Positions 1-11,577 of a stretch of 64,000 nt of DNA are shown one piece after another. A model generated the notes under the pieces. That model was given only the letters and a program-made list of their open reading frames with translations, was not told the origin of the DNA and made no database searches. The position numbers and the translations under genes were made by a program. Source of the stretch: Macropodus opercularis (Eukaryota > Chordata > Actinopteri > Anabantiformes > Osphronemidae); contig CM061098.1 in the NCBI GenBank assembly GCA_030770545.1, forward strand, positions 5,846,001-5,910,000, written 5' to 3'. Position 1 is the stretch's first letter, and the number at the start of each line of letters is the position of its first letter.

Positions 1-70
1 CTGCTGTTTTTACGGAAAATAACTGGGGTTTTTAGGTAATATATCTGGCACCTGTATGTACTATATATGT

Positions 71-312
71 AAAGTATGTGAACCCTTTGGGATCACATGG
101 ATTTCTGCCTAAATTGGTCATAAAATGTGTTCTGATCATCATCAATTCACAACAATAGAAAACAGTCTGCTTAATCGAATACTGCACAAACTTTATATGT
201 TTTCATGTTTTTATTGAACATAACATGTAAACATTCTCAGTTCAGGGTGAAAAACGTATGTGAACCTTTGGACTTAACTGGTTGGCCTTTGGCAGCAAAA
301 ACCTCAACCAAA
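71..312. repeat. Left terminal inverted repeat of the Tc1 element (IR/DR type)
   Basis: This arm pairs with 1028-1290 in inverted orientation over about 240 bp, with small gaps. It contains two direct copies of a motif close to AAGTATGTGAACC, one at 71-84 and one at about 253-267. Outer and inner direct repeats inside a long inverted repeat are typical of the IR/DR subgroup of Tc1 elements, where they bind the transposase. The outer copy lies at the edge of the element and the inner one about 180 bp inside. Confidence 0.85.
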
Positions 313-374
313 TGTTTCCTGTAGTTGCAGATCAGACCTGCACAACGGTCTGGAGGAATTTGGACCATTCCTCT

Positions 375-1005
375 TTACAAAACAGTTTCAGCTTAGCAAT
401 ATGGGATGTCTGCTGTGAATCGCTCTCTTGAGGTCATGCCTCAGCATCTCAATCGGGCTGAGGTCAGGACTCTGACTGGGCCACTCCAGAAAGCGTATTT
501 TCTTCGTTGAAGCCATTCTGTTGTTGATTTCCTTCTATGCTTTGGGTCGTTGTCCTGTTGCATCACCCATCCTCTGTGGGGCTTCAGTTGGCCGACAGAT
601 GGTCTTAAGTTTTCCTGCAAAATGTCTCGATAAACTTTGGAATTCATTTTTCCGTCAATGACAGCAATCTGTCCAGGCCCTGAGGCAGCAAAGCCCCAAA
701 CCATGATGCCCCCTCCACCATGTTTTACGGTGCGGATGAGGTTTTGATGTTGGTGTGCTGTGCCTTTTCGCCACACTTAGCGTTGTGTGTTCTTTCCAGA
801 CAAGTCAGTTTTGGTTTCATCTGGCCACAGAATATTTTGCAAGTAGTGCTGTGGAACATCCAGGTGCTCTTTTGCAAACCTCAAACGTGCTGCAATATTT
901 TTTTGGACAGCAGTGGCTTCCTCCGTGGTGTCCTCCCATATTCTCCATTCTTGTTTAATGTTTTACTTATTGTAGATTTGTCAACAAAATTGGTAGCATG
1001 TGGCA
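375..1005 (-). pseudogene. Tc1-like transposase remnant
   Basis: A DDE transposase that once cut and pasted the surrounding element. Read from about 1005 down to 375 on the minus strand, the order of recognisable blocks is: an ISKTL-like segment, a basic GRTPRRKPLLSKK stretch, the PDETK block with the first catalytic Asp (about 812-824), a VWRKGTAH block, the GGGGIMVWG block, the QQDNDPKH block with the second catalytic Asp, and a PIEML block with the catalytic Glu (about 445-460). A TAA stop at 777-779 separates the first-Asp block from the rest, and a frameshift lies near 480-500 between the second Asp and the Glu. The N-terminal paired-like helix-turn-helix region is missing. The longest surviving frame is 441-776 (111 codons). 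Non-functional. Confidence 0.9.
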
Positions 1006-1027
1006 GAGATTCCTGGTTTTGGTCTCG

Positions 1028-1290
1028 TTTGGTTGAGGTTATTGCTGCCAAAGAAGGGTCAACCAGTTATTAAGTCCAAAGGTTCATGTACTTTTTCCAC
1101 CGTGCACTGAGAACATTTACAATGTTATGTTCAATGAAAACATGAAAACATATAATGTTTGTGCAGTATTAGTTTAAGCAGACTGTGTTTTTTTATTGTT
1201 GAGACTTCCATGAAGAGCAGAGCATATTTTATGACCAATTTAGGCAGAAATCCATGTAATCCTAGAGGGTTTACATACTTTTTCTTGCTA
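1028..1290. repeat. Right terminal inverted repeat of the Tc1 element (IR/DR type)
   Basis: Inverted partner of 71-312. The two motif copies appear here in reverse: GGTTCATGTACTTTTTCC at about 1081-1098 and a relative (TTTACATACTTTTTC) at about 1270-1284. The arm is slightly longer than the left one because of small insertions. Both motif copies remain legible, so the ends could once have been mobilised in trans, although the divergence between arms shows the element is old. Confidence 0.85.
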
Positions 1291-1305
1291 TTGTATATAT
1301 GTATA

Positions 1306-4300
1306 TATGGCAAAAACATCTATTAGAACATATAAAAAGAATTGTGTGGCCTAGAGTGGGGCATTAGCAATTAATTGTCCCTTCATCATTCATATAATGT
1401 AGCCACGCTGGCTGCTGTCGGACTGAGTGTAACCCAATGTAATCCCGGAATTAACATATTCTATTCTGCCATGATGAATGGCCTGCGCCCAGGGGAGTGC
1501 CACCTAGTAGGGGTGCCAAGGTCAATTAAAATGCAAGTCAGAGTTCTGCCCAAGAGCCACAGGTGCTGCCATCTCCACACTGGCAGGACCAGTGGCTGGA
1601 TTAGATGATGCTACTGTAGACAGGCTGAAAGGCAGACAGATAAACAAACAAAGCATTTGAAGAAAAGAAAATCTATGATGAAAACATGTCCTCAAAGTTC
1701 TAACAGTATTTGTGACTGCCTCTGTTGTTTCAGAACTAATGCTGCTCTTTAATTATCAGCTCCATTCTTCACCTGCATCCTTTTGTCTTCCTAAACAGGG
1801 AGTGGTTTATTCCTGGACAGTTTCTGAAATATGTCACCTCTGATGCATTTTTCTGCTTTTCTCCATCTTTCCCTTCTCTCTTTCTTCTTCGTTTTCTTTA
1901 TCGCCAACGTCATTACAGGTGATCAAAGTCCTTCCAGTCCATCCTCTCGGTGGTCGGGTGCTAACTATGGTAACAGAACACTAGGTGTGTGTATTTAACT
2001 ACCTAAAGCAACCCAGTTGCACCACCACCCTGTCCTTTGTACTGCACTTATCCTGGCTGCGTTACTCACATGTTTTCCTGTCAGAACTCCTAAACTGAGT
2101 TGGTCTACAACATGCAGTGTCTGTGCTGAGTTATTCAGTTCAGCTTAGCCAAGATGACAAAAAATACAGCTACTCACTGCAAGAAACGCCTGCAGTTTCA
2201 AAATGCATTAACACTGATTTGAGAGCTTGCAGTAATGATTCACACGCAATTTCAACACTAAGAGTCATTTTGGAAACAGATTTCAAACATGGATTGAACC
2301 AAAAACATCCAAACCTGGTGGTTGTCGTTGCCTTCACAATAGAACTGACTAATGACTGATGTGCAGTTTTAGCGAAGAGCTGTTAAGGACTGTAATTTGG
2401 ACAACTTGTATTTGATAGGGTGGTTTAGTAAAAATCTAGAAAAAAAGATGTGACTGATGTCACATGGCTGTGACCAGTAGCAGTGACATATAATGACCTA
2501 GAAAGTAGTAAAAGATGTCAACTAAGTACATTTAATATCTACAGTACAACCATTGAAAGCACAGGATCATTTGAGCATATAATGACGTTTAAACTTGTAA
2601 CAATAGATACTGTAGAAGTAAATAGTTTGCATTGCTGAGTGACGTGATGTAAACTTTACAGAGAACAAATAAAAAATCCTACACAGTAAAATACACAACT
2701 GCCTTCATAAAGCTTGTTTGACCCTGAACATTTAACCTTGTAAAACAAATACAGTCGAATAGTGATTGCAATGAAAGAAAGAGAGTCTTGATTCACTCAG
2801 CACAAGTTCTGTCTTGTAGAACAGCTACAGTTGTTATCTGAATGTCCTGCTCCCCCTATTAGCCTATGCTGTCACAGCATGATATCACTTCCTGTTTGTC
2901 GCAGTTTGGAAGTGTTTTCTTGAGCAGGTCTGACCTCCATGCTCGGGCCAGTCACAATATCGTTGTGTAATACCTGTTGTGTAAGTCTTTGCTTACTCAA
3001 CTTTCTCTGACAAATGTCAAGATGACTTGTTTTTCTGCTTGTTGCAACACCGTCTAACAATATTTGGATTATATTTGATATCCATCTAATTGATAATACA
3101 CTTATTGATATATACTTTGTTTATCAATAAGTGTCTTTGTATCATGAAGATGAATTTTGTTGATCTAATATTTGTGTTTTATGTGTTTGAAGAGCTCTTA
3201 CATGGAGTTACATCTTTGAGTAGAAGCGGGGATAGTCGTAAAGCCCTACATTATGAGTTTGTCGCTATGTCTTATAAAAAAAACATGAGATTCGGGAAAC
3301 GGCAATAAGCCTATGTGGCAAGGAGCTTTTTCAAGTGCCTCTAGTTGTGTGATGGGTCTTGGAGAGGGCACCAACTGAAGCACTGTAGTTCTGCAGGGGA
3401 GGAACAATTAGGTGGATTGATGACTAGAAAAGCATACTTCAAGAATCTGGGTTCTAACCCTTGAGGAAAGCTATGTCAATTTTTTTGGAGAGATTCAAAA
3501 CTGCACAGTAGCAAGGCACTGACAATTTTTCTTCCAAGTATATGAATATAACATTAAGTGGTAGCACATTCCCTTCCGTCTGTTTGCAGATGATGTAGTC
3601 CTATATTTTTTGCTTGACCTTGAGCTCTGTGGTTGAACTTGGCAGTTTGCAGCAATGTGTGAAGTGGGAAAGTCAACAGTTCACATCCGAGGCCATGCTG
3701 CTTGGAAGATGAGCTACTTCCACTTCCTTTAAAGAGAAATTAATTAAATTAGACAGAGCATGCAGATTGCAATAGCTTCCACACTAAAGCAAGAATCGCT
3801 TCTTCTTGTTGTGGAAACCAATACAGTATATCCTGCCTGGATGGCCTGACTTTGTCACTTTACTTGTTCCCATTACTCCTGTTTCCAGGGTCCAGTGCCA
3901 CTTGAACCCTTATGTACAAGTGCTGGTGACAGTGGTTGGTCTCTTACACTACATAACAGTACGTGTTACACAGCATTGCTTGCTGAAAAACAGCTTGTGT
4001 TTGAATGAATATATTTAATTGAGTACTCGTTATGTATGTGACCTATTCTTGCCAGACCACCATGGCCCTCATGACAGTTCTCTTTCTTCCAGAGCAATAT
4101 GCATCAGACTTTGCTCAGTGTGTTTATTTTCCCATCTGTGCATAGGACTGTTATGCCACCAGAATGTATTATGGACTGACATCTCCCAGTTTATTGATAT
4201 GGAACCCACTACTGTGGTTTGATAAACAGCCGCATGGATTCTCAACTCTAAGGTGATGAGGGGGGAAAATCCTTTTGACATGCTGGCTCCCTAGATTTTA

Positions 4301-5940
4301 TTTTTCTAAATGGAATGTGGAAATTAGTTCAGCCGCTATGCAGCATAGGGGAAATGTGTCTCATCTCATGAAAGGGACTAAGCATAATGTTTGTACACAG
4401 TTTGAGGGAAACATTTTTAAAAGCACTCTCTTTAAACAATTACATTCCCCAATGGTGGAAAAAAACACATCACTCAGTTACTTAAAGCCGTCTTTCTGAT
4501 ACTGTCACATGCATGGTGGAACTGTTTTTGACAGATACAGATGAGAATGATTAATAATTTTCAGGTCAACAATAATGTTGATGCATTGTGTGCAGAATTA
4601 TTCTTCTGACTTGTGGACTGACAACATTTCAGTCTCTCAATTTACTGGTAGAGGAGGTTCTCTACCAGACAGTGGGCTGAATCTATTTACTAGTGCGTGT
4701 CATGTCTGCTGTAATCTCATGCTTTAAAGCTTGATTAACCTCCTGTCATCCTCAAATAAGCAACGTGTACCACAGAGAGTCTCTTGGAGTCGCGCAAAAA
4801 TTGTCGCTTAAGTGAAAGGAGTTCATTTAAACACAGCATGTCGTTCTTTGTCGTCCTTCAGGCTAAACTCTACTCCCGCAGACTTACCTCAAGTGTCAGA
4901 CTGAACACAATTCTAGCACCGCCAGTCACAATTACACCCAATTCCAGAAGCATTTCCTATTTCCTTGTCTCCACTTTGTGTAAGATGGAAAACCTAACCC
5001 GGGAGGCCATACTCATGTGTTATGCAATTACAACAGCCAGTCCTAATTCAACACGCACAAACTGGATGGATTGATGGAGACCAGAAAAGCCGCATTTCTG
5101 TTGGGGGTTCAGCCTCATTTCAGGGAGATAATATATAAAGTATTCTGTGGAGACGACGCTGTATTACCACTATATATTACAGTTTTTTCCCCACATTGTA
5201 TTTTAAAATTAACTTTTACTACGATAGGAATAAAAAAAGATTACTCATTTTCTGTGTCCTATTCTCTTCCTTGGTGATACAGTTACCTGGGTATCTGGCA
5301 GGAGATTGGTGGGTATAGAGCAGGAGCCTCTCATACATCCTGCATCATCGATTTTCGGTCAGGGATGAAAGCCACAGACTCAGTAGGCCTTTCATACTGG
5401 GGGGCATCCCAAAAGACACATCAATCAGATTTCAAAGAGAACCAAGCCAATCTTATTTATTTACTGCCTTTTCAATGTCATTACAATCCCAAACCAGGGC
5501 CTCTCCTCTTTCCCCTCTCTGCTACTTCACCTTCACAGGTCACTCCATCAAAAGTTCCCTCCTCTGCTCTATATAGTGATGCTTCTTAAGGAACTTATTT
5601 GACATTGAACAGGGAGAAATCATCCACTGTTTGTTAAATCAGACAGATTCAAATGACAAAGCAAAGGTAACGTTCTTTAAGTCAGCAACAAATACGTCCC
5701 TGCCGTGACCTTATTTCAAATCTCCCCGTGTTCACATCCACACTGCTGCGCTCCCAGTACAACTATGCACTTTGAATGTCATTTGGATAGTGAACCACCT
5801 TAACTCCTAACACTAGATCCAGATGTGCCGTCATCATCTCAAGCCGATCTGCCAGATGACAAGTCTGTCTTTCTCAGCTAGCGTCTATTCCTTGCATCGC
5901 TAGACCTTTAGCAAATGCTTAGCTCACACTTGTTGAATCT
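1306..5940. other. Unique non-coding DNA, no gene recognised
   Basis: No frame here exceeds about 96 codons and none has a recognisable domain. Block 1375-1610 is less A/T-rich than its surroundings and holds a homeodomain-like AATTAAA beside ATGCAAG at about 1523-1536; it could be a conserved non-coding element, but that needs alignment. A long pyrimidine tract ending in CAG at 1861-1918 resembles a 3' splice site (see findings). The rest shows no repeat or RNA gene that I recognise. Confidence 0.5.
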
Positions 5941-7800
5941 ATTGGTTTATCTCGCTCTCATTGTCCGTGAACCTGTATAGCACTTGTTTTCTTGTACCGT
6001 TTTATACGCACATGCAGAATTATTGCAACTCAGTGCATATATTGAGGGCTAAAGCCCTTTTCCTCAACAAGCTCCTGGCTTCCACTTCAGGGTGTTGATA
6101 GGTGTTATTCAGTGGGGCGACCCCAGAGGCAATACTCCAGGAAGTGGCGCTAACATGATTTGTAGCGAAGAGACCCAAAAGGTGTCGCTGCCTCAAGCTA
6201 TAGCTGGGATGGCTTAGTAGATGTGAGATATCAATAGAGCAGATGAGAGCAGAGCCCTGTCGGGACATGCTGCTTGAAATCTATCACCTGCTTCTCAAAG
6301 ATAAGGATATTTATCAACAGCCAAAGGAAAAGGCAGATGGGGAAGGAGCTGAGGCATGGGCAACCACTCCATTTAAGATCTGACGTCCTAGGGCACAGAC
6401 AAAGCCATTGTCCCTCCCATTGACCCATGGGGACTTTCTCTAGACCTGATCATTTTTCATCCGCTGCAGAAAACCCATCATGGAAATATAGATGAAGATT
6501 TTATGTACCATTTGAGTACCCTTGGCGCATAACTGATTCGTTGCTTGACTCTGCCAAGAGAGGACATAAAATAAGTGAAGTGTGACATGGAGCCATTTTG
6601 AGAGGATAAATCAAATCTTAATAAAAAGCAGTTTCTCTGAGTGGCCACCAGGAGTCTCTCGCCCCTGCCCCTGCTGTTAAGTACCCCCTAAACCCTTTGC
6701 TTTTTAAATTATACAGAATCTATCAATATGAGGATGGGATATCAACTGAGGGCAGTCTCCATGCCCTTTTGATGCCATTATGCCCTTTTACAACTCCCTG
6801 GCTGGAAGGATTTATCATGTTGAGCCTAGTTCCCTAATGTAATGCTTTTTTTAACAAATAAAGTCAATGACCTAGTGCTGTAATGGACTTGAAACTCTCC
6901 ACATTCATGTCCAGTATTGTTTTATTGGTACAGGACTTTATTGATGTAAAAAGTACTCTGCTCTCCCACCTAGTGGACCATCAATGAACAACTGCAGAGC
7001 AAAAATGTCTCGTAACTTATCATATTCAATAATATCCTAGAGTGTTTGCAGTGGGCTGTGTGTGTTTTTTTCTTGCTCACTCTCCAAACAATATTGGCTT
7101 TCAAGTATGTGGGCAGTTATGAAAGGTCACCCTAAGTGTAAATTGTCAATACTGGATCCATATTGGAGGGCAAATATGCTTTGGAGGCCCCATAATGGAA
7201 GGTTTTATCTTATTTTTACCCAGGGCACATTCACACAAAAAGATTGATATCATTCATTGTTTGATGAATTCCTAATAGGCCTATAAACTTGCAGAGCTTA
7301 AAGCCTAAGAAATGCCTCGAAAGCCAAATATAGGGGAGGCAGTCGGACCATCCCACCAGCTGAAAAATTGCCCTCATATAATTCCAGTGGAATCTCGCCA
7401 AGCCATCATGCTTAGTGTTGAAGGATGGGCAATACGCGTCAGTTGAATTAAACCTTATTTATCGGTCATTAGGCATAGAGCAGGACCAAGTGATGATCAG
7501 CTAGAGAACAAATAATGCGCATTGGAATAGGATGCCATCCTGTGTTTCACTGACAATAAGACGCAACGCCAGAACCAAGTGCTTCTTCCTCTGCTTTATT
7601 CCCTTAATATGTTGGGGCTATTATTAAAGAGTAAGATAGATTGTATAGGCTGATGTTTGCATTTGAAGTGTCAGCCACTATCTGCAATCTGTCAGCCACA
7701 ATGAGGCAGAATTAATATTTTATCTTTCTATTAGGTGGGCTTGATGTCTGTAAGAGGGAGTTATAAGAAAGAAACGTCAGACTGGGCAGTGAGTGATAAT
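5941..7800. other. Non-coding DNA rich in homeodomain-type motifs, possible conserved element cluster
   Basis: No coding potential is visible. The stretch has many TAAT/ATTA cores in otherwise complex sequence without simple repeats, including AATGCGCATT, a perfect 10-bp palindrome at 7513-7522, and a GGTCATTAGG segment at about 7463-7472. This texture is common in vertebrate developmental enhancers, but base content alone cannot show conservation. This is an inference only; comparison with other fish would decide it. Confidence 0.2.
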
Positions 7801-8809
7801 GGCAATTCCCATAAATACAGATAAAGAGAGAACGTGTCAAAGAATGTTTAATGTTCCATTCAATAATAAGATATTATTATACAATAGAACGTATTAGTAA
7901 AGGTGACGCTGGGAACAAGAGTATTAATAAAATCAATGTTACATATTCAGCGTCAAGTCTGGATCTTTTTTCTATAAGTGTTATAAGTTCTTTCTTAATT
8001 TAATATGCTAATTTAGAGAAAAGAAATACAAAAAAGCATTTTTACATCAAAATGAAAATTGCATGATTAGTTTTCAAATGAATCTGTCAGTAAATGTCGA
8101 CCTATGTTGACATACTTAATATTTGCTGAAATAAACAGTGTACACATGCATGTAATTACTGATTTTTGAACACAGAGAAAGGTTAATTATAGTATAATTA
8201 TATACACACAAACTAACAACTACAGAAATGCATCGTGGGGTATATATATATTTGTCGTAGAATCGATGTGATACAAAATAACCTGATTTCATGATGGTAA
8301 TCATAAACAAAATAAAAGTAACATATTCATTACTTAAAACGAGATTAAACTTTTTAATTGCACCAAAACAAGAATAGTATGTAACAACGTATGTAACAGC
8401 GTAAGCCTCCCACACCCCTGCACACTTTACCAACCAAAGGACTAAAAGCTGAAGTTCTATCATCTATAGAAAAAGTGAAGACATGAGAGAGGAAGGGCAT
8501 CAGAGTGGAAAAGCACCAACTCCAGTAAAAACTAGCAAGGAGGTGTGTTAGAGAGGAGACGTAGTGGTAGACTCGTAGACTGATGGACAGATGGGAGAGT
8601 GAAAAGGAGTTCAAGAAGGCAGCAGAGCCTGAGAAGGTTAAATGTAGGTAAAAAGCTAAAACCACAGTTTTAGATGCCCCCTACCCTCTGACGCACACGC
8701 CTACACACACACACTCACGCAGCAGAACGCTCCTTCAGTCAAGCGTGATTGTGCTTGACATGGTTCCATCCCTAATGCTGACTGATGCCCATTTGCGATG
8801 CTCTTCATA

Positions 8810-8850
8810 TTTATTTATTTATCTGTTTATTTGCGTCAAGTTTATTTATT
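8810..8850. repeat. Degenerate TTTA tetranucleotide repeat
   Basis: ATTT/TTTA units recur from 8810 to 8828 and again around 8838-8850, interrupted by CTG and GCGTCAAG. A small imperfect microsatellite. Confidence 0.7.
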
Positions 8851-9396
8851 GATGGGCCTCAAGGATATGATGGTGCATCTCCATTAGCTCATACAGGGAC
8901 GGAAGAGGCAGGACGTTCTAAATGTGCACAGCAGCTACACATGGATGAACAAAAGACGCAGGAAGGATAGAGTTTACCTTTTTTATTTAGGTTGCAGCTG
9001 TTGAAATAGCTGTTCCTTTCTGGTAATGGAAGAGTGATATGGCCCATTTAGTTACTTAGCACTAATCCCAATGGTTAAGCCACATCTCTATTTTTTACTT
9101 CCATTTTATCTCTTTGTCTTTCTTCACTCGATCCTTTGACTTCTATTTGGTTAGTGTCTGATGGAAGGATTTGAGTGGGGTTATATTACTCCCTTGCCTG
9201 TATGAGGTTTCTCAGGCTTTAGTAGCACTCTCAACCACATTTAGTGCACACAGCATGTTGCTGTTGTAGCTGACCACCAAATACCCATAAGGGTTTTAAA
9301 TACACGCTCTATTTAATGCCCACTGCTCCTGTAACCTTGTATTTTTGCGTAAATTGAGTTTTAAAGTTTTGGTCCTCTTTTTAGTTTTTTGTTTGA

Positions 9397-9426
9397 ATAA
9401 TAATATAATATAATAATAATGATGAT
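9397..9426. repeat. AAT/GAT trinucleotide-rich tract
   Basis: A run of AAT and ATA units grading into GATGATG. It lies about 170 bp left of the rolling-circle array and is not part of it. Confidence 0.75.
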
Positions 9427-9597
9427 GTAATTACTAAGACGGCCCTTGTTTGTAATTGTTCCATAGGATGATGCAATTACAGAGCAATGAGTGTAAGCAT
9501 AATTGTTGTTTAGTCTCACAATGACATATTTGCTGTTGTAGGCTACTGAGGGAACAGTGCAGCTTAATTACCCACAAGTGTGCAATTTGGGATCATC

Positions 9598-9625
9598 ACT
9601 GTGAATGCTTTAAAGCATTCACAGT
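9598..9625. repeat. Perfect 28-bp palindrome at the outer 5' end of unit 1
   Basis: Starts two bases after the TC terminus. The arms ACTGTGAATGC and GCATTCACAGT meet at TTTAAA, so the whole 28 bp is self-complementary. The right arm (AAAGCATTCACAGT) is repeated just before the 3' hairpin of each unit, so the two ends share a subterminal motif. Confidence 0.9.
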
Positions 9626-9645
9626 ATTGTTTTCCTAATCTTTTC

Positions 9646-9672
9646 ACTGTGAATGCTGAAGGCATTCACAGT
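9646..9672. repeat. Second 5'-end palindrome of unit 1
   Basis: A near-copy of 9598-9625 with a mutated centre: CTGTGAATGC and GCATTCACAG flank a TGAAG loop. It follows TC at 9644-9645 and leads directly into the ATT run, so it is the 5' end that really belongs to the unit 1 body. The copy at 9596 is an added end. Confidence 0.85.
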
Positions 9673-9688
9673 ATTGTTTTTCTAATCT

Positions 9689-9711
9689 TTATTATTATTA
9701 TTATTATTATT
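9689..9711. repeat. ATT trinucleotide run in the unit 1 head
   Basis: A pure TTA/ATT run just after the 5' palindrome. The equivalent tract is shorter in unit 2 (about 12458-12471). It is where units 3 and 4 begin after losing their 5' ends. Confidence 0.85.
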
Positions 9712-9889
9712 CCGTACACTTAACGGCATCTAACTCCGGCCGCACCGTTTGAGCTATAGGAACCGTTCAACTATCAAAATATTCAGCTTTTTCGGGACTC
9801 GAGTGCTTCCATTTTGCTTATTGATACTTTTTATACTTTTTGAAATATTAAGCTATTTTCAACAAATTTTCCCCATTGAAAATGAATGG

Positions 9890-9955
9890 AAACTGCTATA
9901 GACCAATTGGACTCTCCCACAGAAGACTGCGGTTCAAACCCCACTGAGGGCATCT
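9890..9955 (+). other. tRNA-like module a of unit 1
   Basis: A partial RNA polymerase III promoter. The A-box-like TAGACCAATTG at 9898-9908 has one mismatch to TRGYNNARNNG, and the B box GGTTCAAACCC at 9931-9941 fits. The spacing is about 33 nt, shorter than in a tRNA. It corresponds to module a of units 2-4 and sits just after the conserved AATGAATGG head. Confidence 0.45.
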
Positions 9956-10083
9956 AAGCCTTTGCAAGCAACTCATCTATTAAACCAGTCCTGGAGCTGC
10001 CAAACTTTTTACCACTTTTATCAATCTATTTTAACTTTCTTCAACTGCTTCAACTTCACATGGCATTATTTAAAAGTATGATT

Positions 10084-10470
10084 TCTAACAATTGCTTTAT
10101 AGGACTTTTAAAAGTGGGGGTGGTCACATTTGAATATTCACACCACTTTCCCAGAAAAACAGCTTCAGCTTATAAATAGTGACTGCTGCTGCAAATTAAC
10201 AATTGAATTACAATGTTGGCTGTACTTTGTGTGAGATGTAAACGTTTGATGTGCTTAACATTCACGTTTTATAGAAATAGTTGTCAACACCCTAACTGAA
10301 ACTGCTGTGACAAGAAATGACCTTCACACTGCATGGCAAGCTAATAACATCCAAACCAAGCTGTTTGGGCTTTGATGATTAGCATGCTGTGCTATGTGCT
10401 AGTTGTTGGCCCACCAATCAGTAGATTGCACCTGATGGTATTATTAAACCTGCTTGCAGTCTGTTTGATA
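10084..10470 (+). repeat. Direct duplication in unit 1, copy A
   Basis: Matches 11092-11482 over most of its length, about 1008 bp apart. Both copies include AAAGTGGGGGTGGTCAC, a TTATAAATAGTGACT phrase and CACCAATCAGTAGATTGCACC. The differences are scattered substitutions, so the duplication is not recent. Confidence 0.85.
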
Positions 10471-11091
10471 CTATTTCTCCTCTTGTTTTCAAACACATAA
10501 CTTTAGTTTTGAAGCAGTACTCTAACTTCTGCTGTGGGCATGTTATAAAAGTTTTGCAAACAATTCCTGCTGTTTGTTTTAATTGCTTCAGCTGTTTCAT
10601 ATTAACTTGTCACTAATGTAGTAGCAAAGTATTTGTGCATTTTTAATGCTTTTAAACTGCACTTCTATCAATCTATTTCAACTTTCTTCAACTGCTTCAA
10701 CTTCTGCAAACAAACAATTCCTGTTCTTCTATGTTTTAACTGCTTCAGCTGTTTCATATTAACTTGTCATTAGTGTAGCAGCAAAGTATTTCTGCATTTT
10801 TAATGCTTTTAAACTGCACTTTTATCAATATATTTCAACTTTATTCTTTTAAAATCCAGCTTTTCCTGTTTAAGCCTCTCATGTACACAATATATTGTAC
10901 AGACCCTTTTACTGGTTTCTGCAACACTCTGTCAACAGTTTCAGCAGTTGATTTCAACACCAATAACTCTTCGACGTTTCTTGAAGCCAATGTGGCACTA
11001 AACAGTTTCCACAGTCTACTTAGTGTCTGACACTGACTTTACAAGTCAAACACTCTAAGATATTTTACACACAGCCCCATCTTCTGGTTGT

Positions 11092-11482
11092 TCCTAACAA
11101 TTGCATTATAGCAGTTTCAAAAGTGGGGGTGGTCACATTTGAATGTTCACACCTCCTTCCCAGAAAAACAGCTTCAGCTTATAAATAGTGACTACTGCTG
11201 CAAATTAACAATTGAATTACAATGTTGACTGTACTTTGTGTTAGATGTAAACGTTTGATGTGCTTAACATTCACGTTTTATATAAATAGTTGTCAACACC
11301 CTAAGTGAAACTGCTGTGACAGGAAATGACCTTCACACTGCATGGCAAGCTAATGACATCCAAACCAAGCTGTTTGGGCTTTGATGATTAGCACATTCTG
11401 CTATGTGCTAATTGTTGGCCCACCAATCAGTAGATTGCACCTGATGGTACTTTCAAAACTGCTTGCAATCTGTATGAGACCT
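11092..11482 (+). repeat. Direct duplication in unit 1, copy B
   Basis: Partner of 10084-10470. It starts with CCTAACAATTGCATTATAGC where copy A has TCTAACAATTGCTTTATAGG, and ends near CTTGCAATCTGTATGAGAC. A tRNA-like module follows 30 bp downstream of this copy but not of copy A. Confidence 0.85.
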
Positions 11483-11504
11483 GCTTCAGCTGTTTCATAT
11501 TAAC

Positions 11505-11577
11505 TTGCCATTAGTGTAGTGGTTAAGCAACTGCTCTCTGCTCTAGTAATCTTGACTTCAAATCCAACTGTGGGCAT
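11505..11577 (+). other. tRNA-Val-like module b of unit 1
   Basis: A box TAGTGTAGTGG at 11512-11522 fits the consensus exactly, and TAGTGTAGTGGTTA equals the D-arm region of vertebrate tRNA-Val. The B-box-like ACTTCAAATCC at 11555-11565 is slightly degraded. The spacing of 43 nt is that of a tRNA. No acceptor stem pairs. Confidence 0.55.

Larger units (their letters stand above)
60..1305 (-). mobile_element. Decayed Tc1/mariner-type DNA transposon
   Basis: A cut-and-paste transposon of the Tc1 group. The two ends are inverted copies of each other (about 71-312 and 1028-1290), and the middle encodes pieces of a Tc1 transposase on the minus strand. At about 1.25 kb it is shorter than the roughly 1.6 kb usual for fish Tc1 elements, and the missing part is mainly the N-terminal DNA-binding region of the transposase. 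The exact ends are uncertain because both edges run into TATA-rich sequence, which also hides the expected TA target duplication. It cannot move on its own: the frame has a stop and at least one frameshift. The right flank at 1290-1320 is TA-rich and could be a mutated target site. The family assignment is secure; the subfamily is not named here. Confidence 0.9.
7801..9595. other. A/T-rich non-coding DNA with short simple repeats
   Basis: Mostly A/T-rich unique sequence. It contains a TA run near 8240-8252, a short CA run at 8702-8715, TTTA-type repeats at 8810-8850 and an AAT/ATA/GAT run at 9397-9426. No gene is recognised. The segment ends at A9595, the left flank of the rolling-circle array. 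Confidence 0.5.
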
